From: Ulva prolifera
Taxonomy: Eukaryota > Chlorophyta > Ulvophyceae > Ulvales > Ulvaceae
Direction of reading: 5' to 3'
Assembly (NCBI GenBank): GCA_023078555.1
Contig: CM041197.1
Location: forward strand, 8,216,842-8,280,841
DNA length: 64,000 nt
Both the position numbers and the translations under genes were made by a program. The notes under the pieces were generated by a model. That model was not told where the DNA came from and did not search any database. It saw only the letters and a program-made list of their open reading frames with translations. Of the stretch, positions 43,401-59,608 are shown one piece after another. Positions within the stretch are counted from its first letter, which is position 1. Every line of letters starts with the position of its first letter.

Positions 43401-44700
43401 GTGCTTGCCGTGCAGCCACCCTTTGGTTGAGCACCCTGCCGCTCTCCCAGGCGCTGCGCATGACTGACATTGAGTTCATGCTGTGCATCAGGTATCTCCT
43501 GGGCATGTCCCCAGCCCCTCCCAATGCGGTCGGCTCGCGCTGCGAATGTGGCACTCTCATACAGCCGCATGATCTCGACCACGCGATGAATTGCACGCAC
43601 AATGCGGGGACCTGGACTTCGCGCCACAATATCGTTGAAAAACAATGGCGCGAGATCGGGTCCCACGCGTGTGTGGCATCCACCCGCATCCCGCGCACAG
43701 CGCCGTTCGTCCGCGCGCGGCTCGCGGCCGCATCGAGGCAGATCCATGCTAGCCCGTTGGGCTCGCCCCCCCCTGCTCCGCCCCAGCCCGCCACCCAGGT
43801 CGCGGGCCCTTCGCGTGGGGCAGCCTTGCCCGCGGCGCCGATGCCTGCAGCCCCGCCGCCGCCGCCAACCGCGCGCGCGGACGAGGCGCCGGCACCTACG
43901 CCTGCTCCGGCCGCCGACGCCGATGCTGGACACAGCGCCCAGATGGGGCGCCACACGCCGAACGCAGCGCGGGCTGCGGCCCTGGCGGCGGCGGCGGCGG
44001 CGCCGGGTGGTCAGGATCCGGCGGGGCCTGGGGAGCAGGCCGCTGCCGCGCAGGCAACGGCGCTGGATCAGGTGTTCAGGGCAGTGGCCCACGAGAAACT
44101 GGGGGACATCATGTTTATGCCGCCGGGTGACCCTTTGTGCATAGGAGATGTGTCGGTTGTGAACCCCTGTGCAGGTTCCTATTGCGGCCGTGCGGCCCGC
44201 GAGGACGGGGGTGCTGCGGAGACGCGGGACGTGCAGAAACGCACTGCTTATCGTTTGTACGACCCTGATGCGTATAGTTTTGTGCCGTTGTCGCATGAGA
44301 CGCATGGTCGATTGGGACGGCCTGCCATGAATCACTTGAATCGGCTGGCGGAGGTTGCGTCTCGGTGTGGCAAGGTGAACCGTGCTTTGTTTGTGACGAA
44401 TGCTCTGCGCCGGTTGAGTGTGGCGTTGTGCAAGGGGAATGCTCTTGTGCTCCGTGCGGGGCTTCAATCTTTGGCTGGCATCACCGGCCGAGCTGTGGTA
44501 CGTGCTCGTGCCCGGCCTAGTGCCATGACTGCGTGAGTGGATTTGCGTGTGTGTTCCTGGCAACGGCTCGCTTCCCGGCCTCTGTCCTTTGTAACTACAT
44601 ACAGGCACGGCCTAGTGCCATGACTGCGTGAGTGGATTTGCGTGTGTGTTCCTGGCAACGGCTCGCTTCCCGGCCTCTGTCCTTTGTAACTACATACATA
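40416..44700 (+). mobile_element. Non-LTR retrotransposon (LINE) with restriction-like endonuclease
   Basis: About 0.5 kb of 5' leader, one long ORF, and a short 3' UTR ending in a TACA/CATA microsatellite-like tail. The unbroken ORF and intact motifs suggest a young, possibly active copy. The element ends are inferred from the flanking tail copies; no clear target-site duplication was found. Confidence 0.85.
40943..44536 (+). CDS. LINE polyprotein: zinc fingers, reverse transcriptase, RLE
   Basis: A single intronless ORF of 1197 aa. The N-terminus has a C2H2 finger (CPYDGC ... HIRGIH) and a CCHC-like finger (CSHC ... HKC), then a Pro/Ala/Gln repeat stretch (about residues 85-135). RT motifs: QEKPQGGVRPIAI, VLVQLDWKNAFN, GVRQGDPISPLLF and the catalytic box YHDD near residue 539 (YADD or F/YxDD in most elements). 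A CECG ... H ... C knuckle near residue 868 precedes a restriction-like endonuclease: D-x13-D in KLGDIMFM...CIGDVSVV, then QKRTAY and FVPLSHETHG. That order, with no N-terminal APE nuclease, is that of the R2/NeSL/CRE-type early-branching LINEs. Base composition resembles host genes. The element would copy itself by target-primed reverse transcription. Confidence 0.93.
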   Translation: MSFNCPYDGCSASLSSHSSLFTHIRGIHRDGPRLPTAKLHELNAAYCSHCGIFGSTKTPKAHKCVGGQNRSLRSGHCVLPATHPARQPAPAQPAPAQPIPAQPAPAQPAQPQPAQPQPAQPAQPHPHQPPRHFTEAPAAAHYTAQPRPSPKVPDTVHPEFGDATAELLRDFNDASDASNIDGARLALGRFLDFPGKVLSLKGGDGTARRARTCITLFMDGEEPRLAEPTPSQKRRMNQNQDRRLAGSVHRSLSDGNLRKGAEKVEAPPIARYTPEVHEELRHLHPAEALPPDTQPAEPAPPLQIDEVTLLALLDKLPKGSGPGLSGWTYEHIRAAGTASTAALTEIHRFVNAALAGRLPHLPRLLDCRLLPQEKPQGGVRPIAIAETWQRLVSLCAMTLCSGLGASLAPLQVGVGVPGGAQNLGHAARAVLQAWDDVVLVQLDWKNAFNMMSRAAILEAVASHKPALLPFATMLYRFPANLYIEGAPPGTAAITSQRGVRQGDPISPLLFALALQGPLQAVQAQHQPPGREVTAALMAYHDDCTIAGQRVDAAAAFRALVSAAEPLGLEPQLHKCTAYSRDPQHAGSVAAALGITHATEGTVITGTPIGTPAFESAHAEATADKVCATIEKMMSLPLQAQDQFLLLTMSCQRRMLHYARAVPWAHISDHMRRTEASVLAAVNEIMRVPRDDLRAAAQAVLPARLGGLGIMSTPQEVADGAYLAAAAVSQKAFAGGPECMQPFRGPHGQHLQETWQALNVAQQLHPELPGPASGDTIAKVLPGMQQRITKLVALHRRAALLASHDVATLEGACSLARLRSCACRAATLWLSTLPLSQALRMTDIEFMLCIRYLLGMSPAPPNAVGSRCECGTLIQPHDLDHAMNCTHNAGTWTSRHNIVEKQWREIGSHACVASTRIPRTAPFVRARLAAASRQIHASPLGSPPPAPPQPATQVAGPSRGAALPAAPMPAAPPPPPTARADEAPAPTPAPAADADAGHSAQMGRHTPNAARAAALAAAAAAPGGQDPAGPGEQAAAAQATALDQVFRAVAHEKLGDIMFMPPGDPLCIGDVSVVNPCAGSYCGRAAREDGGAAETRDVQKRTAYRLYDPDAYSFVPLSHETHGRLGRPAMNHLNRLAEVASRCGKVNRALFVTNALRRLSVALCKGNALVLRAGLQSLAGITGRAVVRARARPSAMTA

Positions 44701-44768
44701 CAGTTTGCGTGTGAGTTCCTAGCAATGGCTCGGTGCCCGGCCTCTGTCCTTTGTAACTACATACAGTA
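44509..44768 (+). repeat. Tandem LINE 3' tails
   Basis: The LINE end (cctagtgccatgactgcgtg, then gtggatttgcgtgtgtgttc to tttgtaactacatac) is repeated two to three times in a row, each unit ending in the TACA tail. Confidence 0.85.
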
Positions 44769-45658
44769 CAAAGGAACAGCCCACCGATGATTTCAGCTTC
44801 TCAGCGGTGCACTACCCCTTGATTTGACCGAATTCAGCAGGAAGTCCTCCGGGAAAAAACAGCACACACGCATGCAGTCGGAAGTCTGGAAGTCTGAAAG
44901 ACGTATGTTGCATTGATGTTGATGGCATCAATTGATACTCGCACGAGCACGTGCACAAGTACAAGTAGGGATGAGACCAGATCAATGAGCAGAGTGTGAA
45001 GTCAACATGTCAGCGAACAATATGCAGGGCATTGAATGCGTCTTCAAGTAATGTTGACTGAAGTCGATGTGGCTGCTATAGCTAGCCTCGAGATGCTGAC
45101 GTGGCTTCTTCCAAGTGTGAGCGCCGAAGTAGGACAACATGCATGAGCCACCTGGACTTACTCCTCATCCGCATATGTTACAGGTCATATCGAATGGCGA
45201 CCAGGGAGCTCGCATCGGCATTGACGCCTTGAATTTCAGCTCGTTCTTGGTACATGACTACCAAAATGCTATACAATTGCATGCCTGATGACTTCGGCGG
45301 ATTTTGGTGTGCCTGCGACGTGGCCTGGCTGAGCAGATCCACCAGCATTTTACAGAGGAAAATTTGTACATCCTAATGTTTATTTATCAACGACAGTGTG
45401 CGGTAGTGTCCTATTCAATGCTTTGCTCACATATCGATTTTTAGGATATGTGATGGAGTCGGCAGCGTCCCGCATCGGCGTGGTGTGCTGTACATCAGCA
45501 TTAGCCCGGCGCACATGCACGGCATTGTCTTCAGCCTCCAAGGCCTGTACCGTAGCTTCATCTAGCCCGAAATCTCGTCGAAGTTGACTTAGATCTGCTC
45601 TGGGGCGACACAACGGCACTGATTCAGCGTGTCTTCGACGGCAGCGGACAACGGCGGG
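44769..45658. other. Region upstream of the bZIP gene
   Basis: Presumably promoter and 5' UTR. A minus-strand frame at 45619-45380 is open but unrecognised and not called. Confidence 0.4.
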
Positions 45659-51421
<5,763 letters not shown>

Positions 51422-51857
51422 CTGCCCTCCACAACCGAGCGCCGCTTCACGGGTCTCAGAGCCTACACAAGACAACGCATCAGGCAGTAGGTAGCAGGAC
51501 AAGCTGAGATTGCTCAAGGTGCTCGGAAACGCCGTGCCGTATGTGAAGCAGGAGGCCGGTGCTGTCAGGTGTTTGATAGAGAGGTCCCGTTGTCTCACCG
51601 AGGCAGCCGACACCGGCTGCTGTGAAGCTGGCAGGGTCCGTCCGCGCCACGCGGGGGCGTCCTTCTGCCATATGATTTGTATGTTGCGTATTCTGATGGG
51701 CAGCCGGGGGCGTGCATGCATGCATGCACGCTCACTCGAGGGCTGCCACCCGACCGTCGTGCCGCGCCAGCCCCGGCGATCGCGCTGCAGCGCGGCCGGA
51801 GTGTAGCGTGGCCGGTGCTGCCAATAATCGAGTTCTCTGTTTCTATTTCCCATGCAT

Positions 51858-51888
<31 letters not shown>

Positions 51889-53635
51889 TGGAGTCGGAGG
51901 TCGAGCGCAGCGTGCACCCCATGTGCCACCCTGTCAGATCCTGCTGCCCACAGCAACTTCTATGGCCGCCATCTGCATGTGACGTGTTGTTTGTCCGGTC
52001 AGAGCGGCTGCAGGCGTCTCACTGCCTGCGGTCCCGCTTTGTCTCCCCACAGTGTAGGCCCGTGTGCATGTCGCTGACACGGAGTGGCTTGTATACGGCG
52101 CCTCCACCTGAGTGTTGCGGCCAATGTCAAGAGTTTCGCACAGGATGATGTTTACTAGTGTTGCGGGGTGTAACACACGAATGATTATGAGCAGCGCCGT
52201 CGAGTTGAGACGGATACTGAGGGGTGTGGCTTGGAAGTGTTGCTGCGTGTGTTGACGTATCAGGGATGCTTGTGATGTTGTGTCATGTTCCAACAGGCCA
52301 GGTGGCAAGCACATCTCGAGCACAATACAGCTAGCCTTTGGCATGCGGCATGCATCCTGCAGGCAAGCACTGTGGCATAACCGTGGTGGCCGTTCTGTTT
52401 CACGTAGCTGCCCTGTGGTGGACGTGGATGAAGCCCATGATATGATGTGTACTGATTCCTGTGCAGCACCGCAGTTCATGCTGCCTAACGAACATGAGAC
52501 ACCCTCGTTGTAGACCACGCTCATACCAAGCACATGCAAAACATGTACCTGGGGTCTCGCTGCCACACCGCACTGTGTGTGTGTGTGTCTGTGCGGCGGC
52601 TGTGGTGCATTCGATTTTTTTATGATGGCCACTCAGAGGTCGGCCATAACAGAGATCCTGCCGCAAGAACCGAGCTACAACATGTTGAGTAACGAATCGC
52701 AATGCTAGAGGCCAGGAGGTAGGCCACCCGATTGTCGAGCGTGGACATGTAGCACAGCATGTCGAAATCACATCACGTCACTGGGCTCACGGCGCCGCAG
52801 GTGTCCCGACATTCCGGGCACCGTTAAAACAGCCCATGTCACACGTTTCCAGCAATTCTGCCGCCTGCGACCACGATGTACACATGGGCGAAGCACATGG
52901 TGGGGGGCCGGGGGGAAGCCACTAGCGGGGCCGCTGCTGCGCCAGCACCGCCACCGCCGCAGCAGTGGCAGCAGCCATGCCTGCTCGGCAGGCCACCAAC
53001 TCCCGTCCCAGTGGCTGGAGGGTGTCTAGCATAACTGTGACCTCCCGCATAACACCGCACCCTGCCTGCTATCGCTCCCTGCTGAGCCTGTGCTGCAGGC
53101 CCCGTAGGACACTGCAGTACCTGAGAGAGCAACTGCCACCACCAATGCGGCCCGCGGCTGCCGCTCCGCGACCGGGCCCCTGAATGGCCTCTAGAGCGCG
53201 CATGAGTAGCGGACACAGCCTTATATTCAGCCCACGCCAGGTCCACGTGCAGAAGTCTCGCCCGTAACTTTCTTGAATATAGGGTGTGAGCTGACCCACG
53301 GGCATGCATGCACGTGCACTACCTTCAAACGCCCGCAAAGCACCCGAAAAGCACCAGCGCTAGCAACTCCACAGATACCCAACTCCACAGATACCCCACG
53401 CCCTGCTATTCCCCCACCGCTCGAATCCCTATCCGTTGTTAGATTACAAACAAATCAATGAAGAACGGTCGAACCGGATGCACGCATGCAAAAGGCGTGA
53501 GTGCCCCTCTGCAGCAGCCGCAGGTACGCAAGGGCACGCGATGCCGGTCCATACACTCGCGTCACGCGCTGCGGGTCGCCGGGCCGAGGACACAGCGCGG
53601 GCGGCTCCCGGAGGCAGGGCCTGGCCACGATGGTG
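51422..53635. other. Intergenic region between convergent genes
   Basis: It lies between the bZIP 3' end and the YIPF6 3' end. It contains a poly-G run of about 30 bases at 51859-51888 and open frames on both strands, none with domain signal. I see no confident gene. Confidence 0.4.
51859..51888. repeat. Poly-G tract
   Basis: About 30 consecutive G after catgcatgag; it lies downstream of the bZIP gene and is one of the few such tracts outside a mapped intron. Confidence 0.9.
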
Positions 53636-55339
53636 TCAGCTGATGAAGATGAGCCAGCCGAGGACGGCGAACATGAGCGCGATCGGGTAGACGGCGAGCC
53701 AGCGGCGCGGCTTGCCGACGGTGCCGGCGAGGAACGGCACGCTGGCATACATCGCCCACAGCACGGCCAGCGCGATCACCGCGATCTCCAGGTACTGGTT
53801 CCATACCTGCACAGCAGCACGCCAGCCTCACCTCCAATGACGCTACTTTATCTCCCCCGCAGCCCACCAAGCGGATCGCAGTGTCGCCCGACTGCGATCG
53901 CGTGGCAGCCCAGTGGCAGGTTGTACGCCTACTGTGGCAACCCAGTGGCAGGTTGTACGCCTACTGTGGCAACCCAGTGGCAGCTTGTACGCCTACTGTG
54001 GCAACCCAGTGGTAACCCAGTGATGTGACCTCAGCGCCGTTGAATCCGCACACATCGCGATGTGTATGGGTCCAGTGGTGCAGATGTCAAACAACTGGAC
54101 TGCCACACACTGGCGTGCCCGGCTGATGCCAGCATGTACATCTGTATGCATTTACAAAGGACAGAGGCCCGGCAGAGAGCCGGTTCTGTATGTATGTAGC
54201 TACAACGAACAGAGGCCGGTCATGAAGCCGGTTCTCGGAATCCACTCCCAATCCACTCGTCACTCAGTCTTGGCACTGAGGCCGGGCACGAGCGCGTACC
54301 ACAGCCCTGCCGGTTCTGTATGTATGTAGTTACTACCGGTTCTGTATCTAGTTACAAAGGACAGAAGCCGGGCAGCAAACATTCGATAGAAATTCACACG
54401 CAAATCCACCCACGCAGTCTTGGCACTAGGCTGGGTACGAGCACGTACCACAGCCCTGCCAGTGATGCCAGCCAAAGATTGAAGCCCCGCACGGAGCACA
54501 AGAGCATTTCCCTTGCACAACGCCACACTCAACCGGCGCAGAGCATTCGTCGGAAACAAAGCACGGTTCACCTTATCAAACCGAGACGCAACCTCCGCCA
54601 GCCGATTCAAGTGATTCATGGCAGGCTGTCCCAAGCGACCATGCGTCTCATGCGATAACGGCACAAAACTATAGGCATCAGGGTCGTACAAAGGATAAGC
54701 GGTGCGTTCTGTATGTATGCATGCATGATCACATAGCCGGTGCCGGCATGTACACCAGCGCTCAGCGCTGCTCGCGGTGCCTTTGCGCAGCACAGGCACA
54801 CCCCGACCTGCTGCGGGCACGGCGCTGTGCCGAGTGCAGCAGGAGGCCGGCGACGCAGGCGCACGCAGCGCTTCCGAGATCAGCCGCGCTCCGTGCAGGA
54901 CCCGCCTGCAGCGAGCCTGTCAGCCACGCACCTGCTGGTACAGAGGAAAACAAAACCCAAGCAAGCAGGAGAGCAGTGTGCAAGGGCCCGGGCCGCTGCG
55001 CCGCAGGATGCGAGGACAGCATCGGGAACACGGCAGGCGCTGGACCTGCCTCAGCTGCAGCCCGTACAGTGACAGCCCAACGGCCCGGTCGCCACGCGTC
55101 GGGGGTCCATGCATGACCGGCACACACCAGAGTCCACAGAGAGACTCTCTGGCACTAAAGTCACCACAGACCTCCATGCATCACCGGTGCCAGGCCCGAA
55201 GGTCTGTGTTGCGGGCGGCTGAATCATTGAGACACCGCTGTATCTGAAAATGTACGAGACAGGCTCTTGTGCTGTGCTTGTTCAGATCTGTTCCATCACT
55301 TATAAGTTCTAACACACTGCCTCCACTGTCTATGAATCT

Positions 55340-55377
<38 letters not shown>

Positions 55378-56869
55378 AGCGCACGAAGAGGCAGAAGAGG
55401 GCGGCAAGGTCCAGGGGGAACATGCAGTAGCCGAGGAGGGAGACGCTCTGCAGCAGCGAGACGGCGCCGCCGAGCAGCACGACGTTCACAGTGAGCAGCA
55501 GCGCGCCGGCGATGACGACGATGAAGACGACGCAGAAGGTTCGCTCGGGCTCGGACGACTCGAGCGAGAGGATGCACGCGAGCGACAGGTTGAAGATCTG
55601 CACGTGGGCGGTGGGTTAAGGATCTGCACGTGCGCGATGGGAACATGTGGACGCATGCGGCCGGTTGAAGATCTGCACGTGGGCGGGATGGGTTGCCTCT
55701 GCTGATCTGCACGCGTACGGCGGGGGGATGCTGCGAGGGGGGGGGGGCTCTTACCTGGGGGCGCCTGTTGAGTGTGCAGATGCTGGATTGTGAAATTCCA
55801 GTGATATAGAGGAGGGACCGGGGTGTCTACCGCGCATGAGGCGGGACGAGGTGGCACGGCAGCGAGGCTGGCAGCCACACAGGGCATGCTGCAGCGTATG
55901 GGCCGGCTATCGTTTGTATGTGTGTGGAGCTGGCGTGCTGATTGATGAATCGCACCATGGGTTTGTGTACACCGTGATGTGGTCACATGGGCGATAGGTT
56001 TCGCACATGAACGCTGTGTTTGTGCAGATTACCAGCCACAGTCCGCCGCACCCACGCTTCACCAGATTCGTGGAGCTGCCAAAGCATAAAAGAGGGCCGA
56101 GCTGGGGTAATGAAGTGCAATCACAGCCAGCAGATGCCGCGCTGCAATGCAGTGTGTGCTGCAAGGCGCAGGGCCGCACCAAGGGGCCCCAGAGGTCCCA
56201 GTGCTGCAGCATGGCTGTCACGTCATCCTGCTTGAGGAAAGGATTGCAGACCAGCTTGATGTTGCACCAGATGGCTGCTAGCTCGCGGTGCAATGACGCC
56301 CAGTCACTCTCCAGGACGGTCGATGGCTCGTACTTCATCCCGGTACTGCCTGGGGCATTGTTCTGGCCAGCTGCAGCATCGAGCGCCATCTGTTGACGGA
56401 CTGGCAGGCTGCCGAAGCCGCGTGGTGCAGATGTGGCAGATGCATCTGCTGCAGGCTCTGCTAGAGTTGGCTCGGCTGTTGTGCCTGCTGGGGCAGATGG
56501 GTCTACCAGACCTGGTGATTGCGCAGGCGGAGCATCGTCTATGAAGAGCTACAAGCACGCCACCCATATCGTACATGGACACAGACAGATGAACTCATGA
56601 TGACCAACCAGCTGTCCGAAAAGCTTGTCAGCTGCTGCTGGCATGGCTTTGCATCGACTTCCAGTCCAAGATACCTCACGAAGAGTGATGCCCAGCGATT
56701 GGTCAGGCCAGAATGAGCGACTTGACCAGCAGCTCGCGGCAAGGACGGCCAGCTTTCGCCATCAGCAATCAGCACAGCTTCTGACGCCGACATGTGCAGG
56801 GAGCACGTCCATCGGTGCCTTCACAACGCCAGAGCGTACCTTCTCCAGATCGTCCTCGTTATCAGCCAT
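53636..56869 (-). CDS. YIPF6: YIPF6-type Yip1-domain Golgi membrane protein
   Basis: Minus-strand exons 56869-56840, 56548-56180, 55597-55385, 53806-53636, all phase 0, give 260 aa (human YIPF6 is 236). A short acidic start MADNEDDLEK, then a disordered Pro/Ala stretch. The family block LQHWDLWGPL leads into five hydrophobic segments: LIFNLSLACILSL, FCVVFIVVIAGALLLTVNVV, LLGGAVSLLQSVSLLGYC with MFPLDLAALFC, VIALAVLWAMYASVPFLAG and LAVYPIALMFAVLGWLIFIS at the C-terminus. LLGG-SF/LLQS-LGYC-PL and the closing LAVYP...WLI are specific to YIPF6 among Yip1 proteins. Known role: ER-Golgi trafficking membrane protein that binds other YIPF proteins and Rab machinery. Intron 3 (1.6 kb) carries a truncated LINE, a fold-back repeat, 32-bp tandem repeats and a poly-C run (gene sense) just after the donor. 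Confidence 0.91.
53902..54017. repeat. 32-bp tandem repeat, about three copies
   Basis: gtggcaacccagtggcaggt followed by tgtacgcctact, repeated at 53902, 53934 and 53966 and trailing off after 53998. It lies inside YIPF6 intron 3. Confidence 0.9.
54060..54110. repeat. Fold-back repeat, diverged copy
   Basis: gtccagtggtgcagatgtca ... actggactgccacaca, related to the 47-bp unit at 38230-38276; between the tandem repeat and the LINE tail in YIPF6 intron 3. Confidence 0.55.
54130..54720 (-). mobile_element. 5'-truncated LINE copy in YIPF6 intron 3
   Basis: The minus-strand frame matches the last about 130 aa of the LINE ORF (RTAYPLYDPDAYSFVPLSH, NALRRLSVALCKGNALVL) with a few substitutions, followed by two tandem 3' tails (54130-54350). 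It shares the sense orientation with YIPF6. Truncation at the 5' end is normal for LINE insertions; divergence is small, so the insertion is fairly recent. Confidence 0.9.
55340..55378. repeat. Poly-G tract next to a YIPF6 donor
   Basis: About 37 G; in gene sense the intron begins gtgcgcttcc followed by the C run. Confidence 0.92.
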
Positions 56870-57425
56870 GAGCGTAACGTGCGCAGCAAGGTGCGGCCTT
56901 GCTCTCACTGATCAACAATACTATTTGCTAACACAATAACACGATACTGCTATGGAAGGTGAAGTTGATCTGACGACAAGGCTGCAGAGGTCAATCGGGA
57001 CGTGATCATTTCGGGCGGAAACAAGGCATCCACGTTCAAAAGACGCAAGCATGACCGTCTCTTGATCACTGCCAGTTTTGGTCTACAATGTGCAGCGCGC
57101 AATGCAACAGCACTGTCCTCGCGAGATGCAGCTTGCCCGCTGCTCCCGATATGTAGAACATGCTGACAACGATCCAGGCGACGCACAACAATTGGTGAGA
57201 TCAAAGCACAGGCTACAACCTTTGTGCCAGGTGCTGGCACTACTGTGCATCTAGTCCTTAACCGTGTGCGTCCGTTGCGAATTTGCCTTGTTGCTTGCCA
57301 GGCGGACTCAGCAAACTGCATTGTATCCCGTGTGACAGCAAGGACGCGGCACATACAAACAGCCCGAGTGCCGAGCTCGTAGACAAGGCTTTGTGCCTGG
57401 AATATATACGGACGGAAGTACTAGC
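56870..57425. promoter_or_regulatory. Shared divergent upstream region, YIPF6 / 57.4-kb gene
   Basis: 556 bp between the start codons. A TATA-like ggaatatatacgg lies about 25 bp before the right-hand ATG. No coding signal. Confidence 0.45.
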
Positions 57426-59608
57426 ATGAAGGCCACGACCAGGTCGTTCAGCGGGTGCCGGAATGGCGCACCTGCTCCACTACGACGCACAGTCATCGCT
57501 CGCGGTGATTATTTTGGAAAGGATGGCATGCGCCAACAGCTTGGAGGGCAGGGTGGGGCAGATCTGGAGAAGTTGCTGGGAGGGTCGCAGCCTTTAGACC
57601 TTGCGCCAGCCTCAGCGCCGACTGGATCCGGAGACGATCCCCTCAACTATGATCCTGAAGGTACGATTAATGTTCCAGCGCAGCTGCGCGCGAAATTTTA
57701 GCATGCTCTTTGAAGCTGCGATGGCTCCTTCTGACCTCTGTGTCGGATGCTGGGGACAATCATCTTGCACCGCGTTCCTACAACAACGCTTGCTTACATA
57801 AGATGTAAAAACACATGCTCCTGTGCTTCAAGTATGTGCGTGCTATCCTCCAGGCCTGTACAAGAACCTGCCGCAAACTAGCCTTCAAGACGGACACATC
57901 GACCGGCGTGCCGTTACAAAGAATGCAGCCACGGAAGAAGAGATGGAGGAAGAGGTGAAGAAGCAGAAGGTGAATTTCGAATCTCTGCATCATCCTTGCA
58001 ACACACAACAGCCGCTGTCAAGCCTTGTCCCAACCTGCTTCGCCGCTACGTGTTTGAACGGGTCCGGTCGCTACTTCGGCTTCGGTCGATGCGTACACAA
58101 CCACGCGAAAAATTCGTTCGCATTCATACACCTGCATGCCATCAGCCATGTTCGTGTCCCGCTGTGTCGACAACGCCCGACTTACACGTCAGTTGACAGC
58201 AGCCATCTACTCTCCGACAGTCACCGTCCTCCCGCAGCAGCAACAGATATGCTTTGATCCCTGCAGCCTCTGAGATGCCATATCATGTGCGCTGATGCTC
58301 CCTTCCCGTTCAGGAGAAGCTCCTGAAACAGGCGGAAGAGAGGCGTGCAGGCATCACACCGCCAACAGAGGCAGCCCTCATGATCGATTTCCTGCTTGAG
58401 TGCGACTCCCAGGACACAGAACACTTCGTCATCCAGTGCCGAGAGATCCTCGGATCGGAGTTTTTCGCAGCTCTGGACAATCGCATCGGGCAGGAGCGTT
58501 TCCTGCCCAAGCCCGATGAGGAGGTGCTTGCAGAGCTGGAGGGCCTGCGGCTGTACGTGGAGCAAACGCTGCAAGCGCAGCAATCTGTCATGAAGGGTGC
58601 GTGCTTCCAGGCCCCTCTCCCACTTGCACGGCGAAACCTGCACCTGTGTCGCTCACTGTTGGGCGTGGGCCTTCCCGATGCCTTGCACCTCTCCTTTGAG
58701 CTTTCGGATCATAACAGTAGCGAACCACGTTCCTCATGATCCATTGGTAATACCTGCTGTACGGGCACCCTCAGGCAGCTGGACAGTGCTCTGCTGCCTG
58801 GCACTTGGGCACAGCCGTGGGCCAAGGCAGTCATCAAACTGGTCACTGTCACCATTCAGAGGGACCAGCATCGATCTCCATGCCGCCCCGTGCACAAACT
58901 GTGCATCATTGTGCTATTTTCTGCTCGACTGATGTCTGGAAGCTGTGAGAAAACCAGACTCCATGTGCCTGGAGATTCCGCTGACCCCCGTGCGGCACGC
59001 CGTGTGCCGGCGCGGAAGGCTGTCTTGTGCTCGTGTGATCCATGCCAGCGCATTGCCACCTCAAGCCCCATCGCAACAAACCCGTGATCCTGGTCACCAT
59101 GTGCTTCAGCCACTAACCAGAGAGAGGTGTTCTTCTTGAGGGGTGGCGCTGCCGACTGCCAGCTGGATTGGTAGGGGGAAAAAAGCCGGTGATGGTGTGG
59201 TGGCACTGCCGACTGTCAATTGGATTGTCAGAAAAGAGGTGCCGGTGGTGGCGGGGTGCAGGGGTGCAGTCAGCGAAGGAGCGGCTGACGAAGATGCTGA
59301 GCTCGAAGGACCTCAAGGCGACCATCCTCGCGATGGCCGGGGACGGCGAGGTCGACGTCGCGCTGCTGCAGCTGCTGCAGCAGAACATCGCGGGCGCCGA
59401 GGCGTCGGGGCAGAAGGACGCGGCCGCCTTCATGGCCAAGGTCCGCGACTTTGCGGCGCGGTATGTCATCGTGCCGGAGAAGTCGCAGCAGTCGGAGGAG
59501 GCGGCGGTGAAGGCCGCGCTGGAGGCGGAGCAGGCCGCGCGGGCGGCGAAGGAGGGCGGCGGTGGGGACGGTGGCGGCGCGGGCGGCTCCGGCCTCATCA
59601 TGCCGTAG
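57426..59608 (+). CDS. Conserved-looking protein of unknown function, possibly plastid-targeted
   Basis: Exons 57426-57660, 57854-57969, 58314-58596, 59262-59608, all phase-matched; 326 aa. The N-terminus MKATTRSFSGCRNGAPAPLR is basic, Ser/Thr-rich and poor in acidic residues, as in transit peptides. The middle has TEEEMEEEVKKQK and a helical block (MIDFLLECDSQDTEHFVIQC, EILGSEFFAALDNRIG). The last exon is helical: KERLTKMLSSKDLKATILAM, LLQLLQQNIAGAEASGQ, AKVRDFAARYVI, ending in a Gly-rich tail GGAGGSGLIMP. The helical pattern faintly recalls the land-plant chloroplast protein family typified by At4g37920, which is a guess from memory of its layout. The acceptor of exon 4 is the first of two nearby gcag sites; only this one keeps phase. 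Intron 3 holds a partial 58-bp duplication (59143-59255). Confidence 0.72.

Noticed and set aside
42149-44608. Minus-strand ORFs of 361 and 442 codons across the LINE
   Set aside because: Antisense shadows of the RT/RLE ORF with Arg/Pro/Gly-rich meaningless translations.
45380-45619. Minus-strand ORF of 79 codons before the bZIP gene
   Set aside because: Looks moderately protein-like but lacks any family match or splice context; could be repeat-derived.
52839-53309. Minus-strand ORF of 156 codons
   Set aside because: Low-complexity Gly/Ala/Cys composition, no splice-phase support, no domain.
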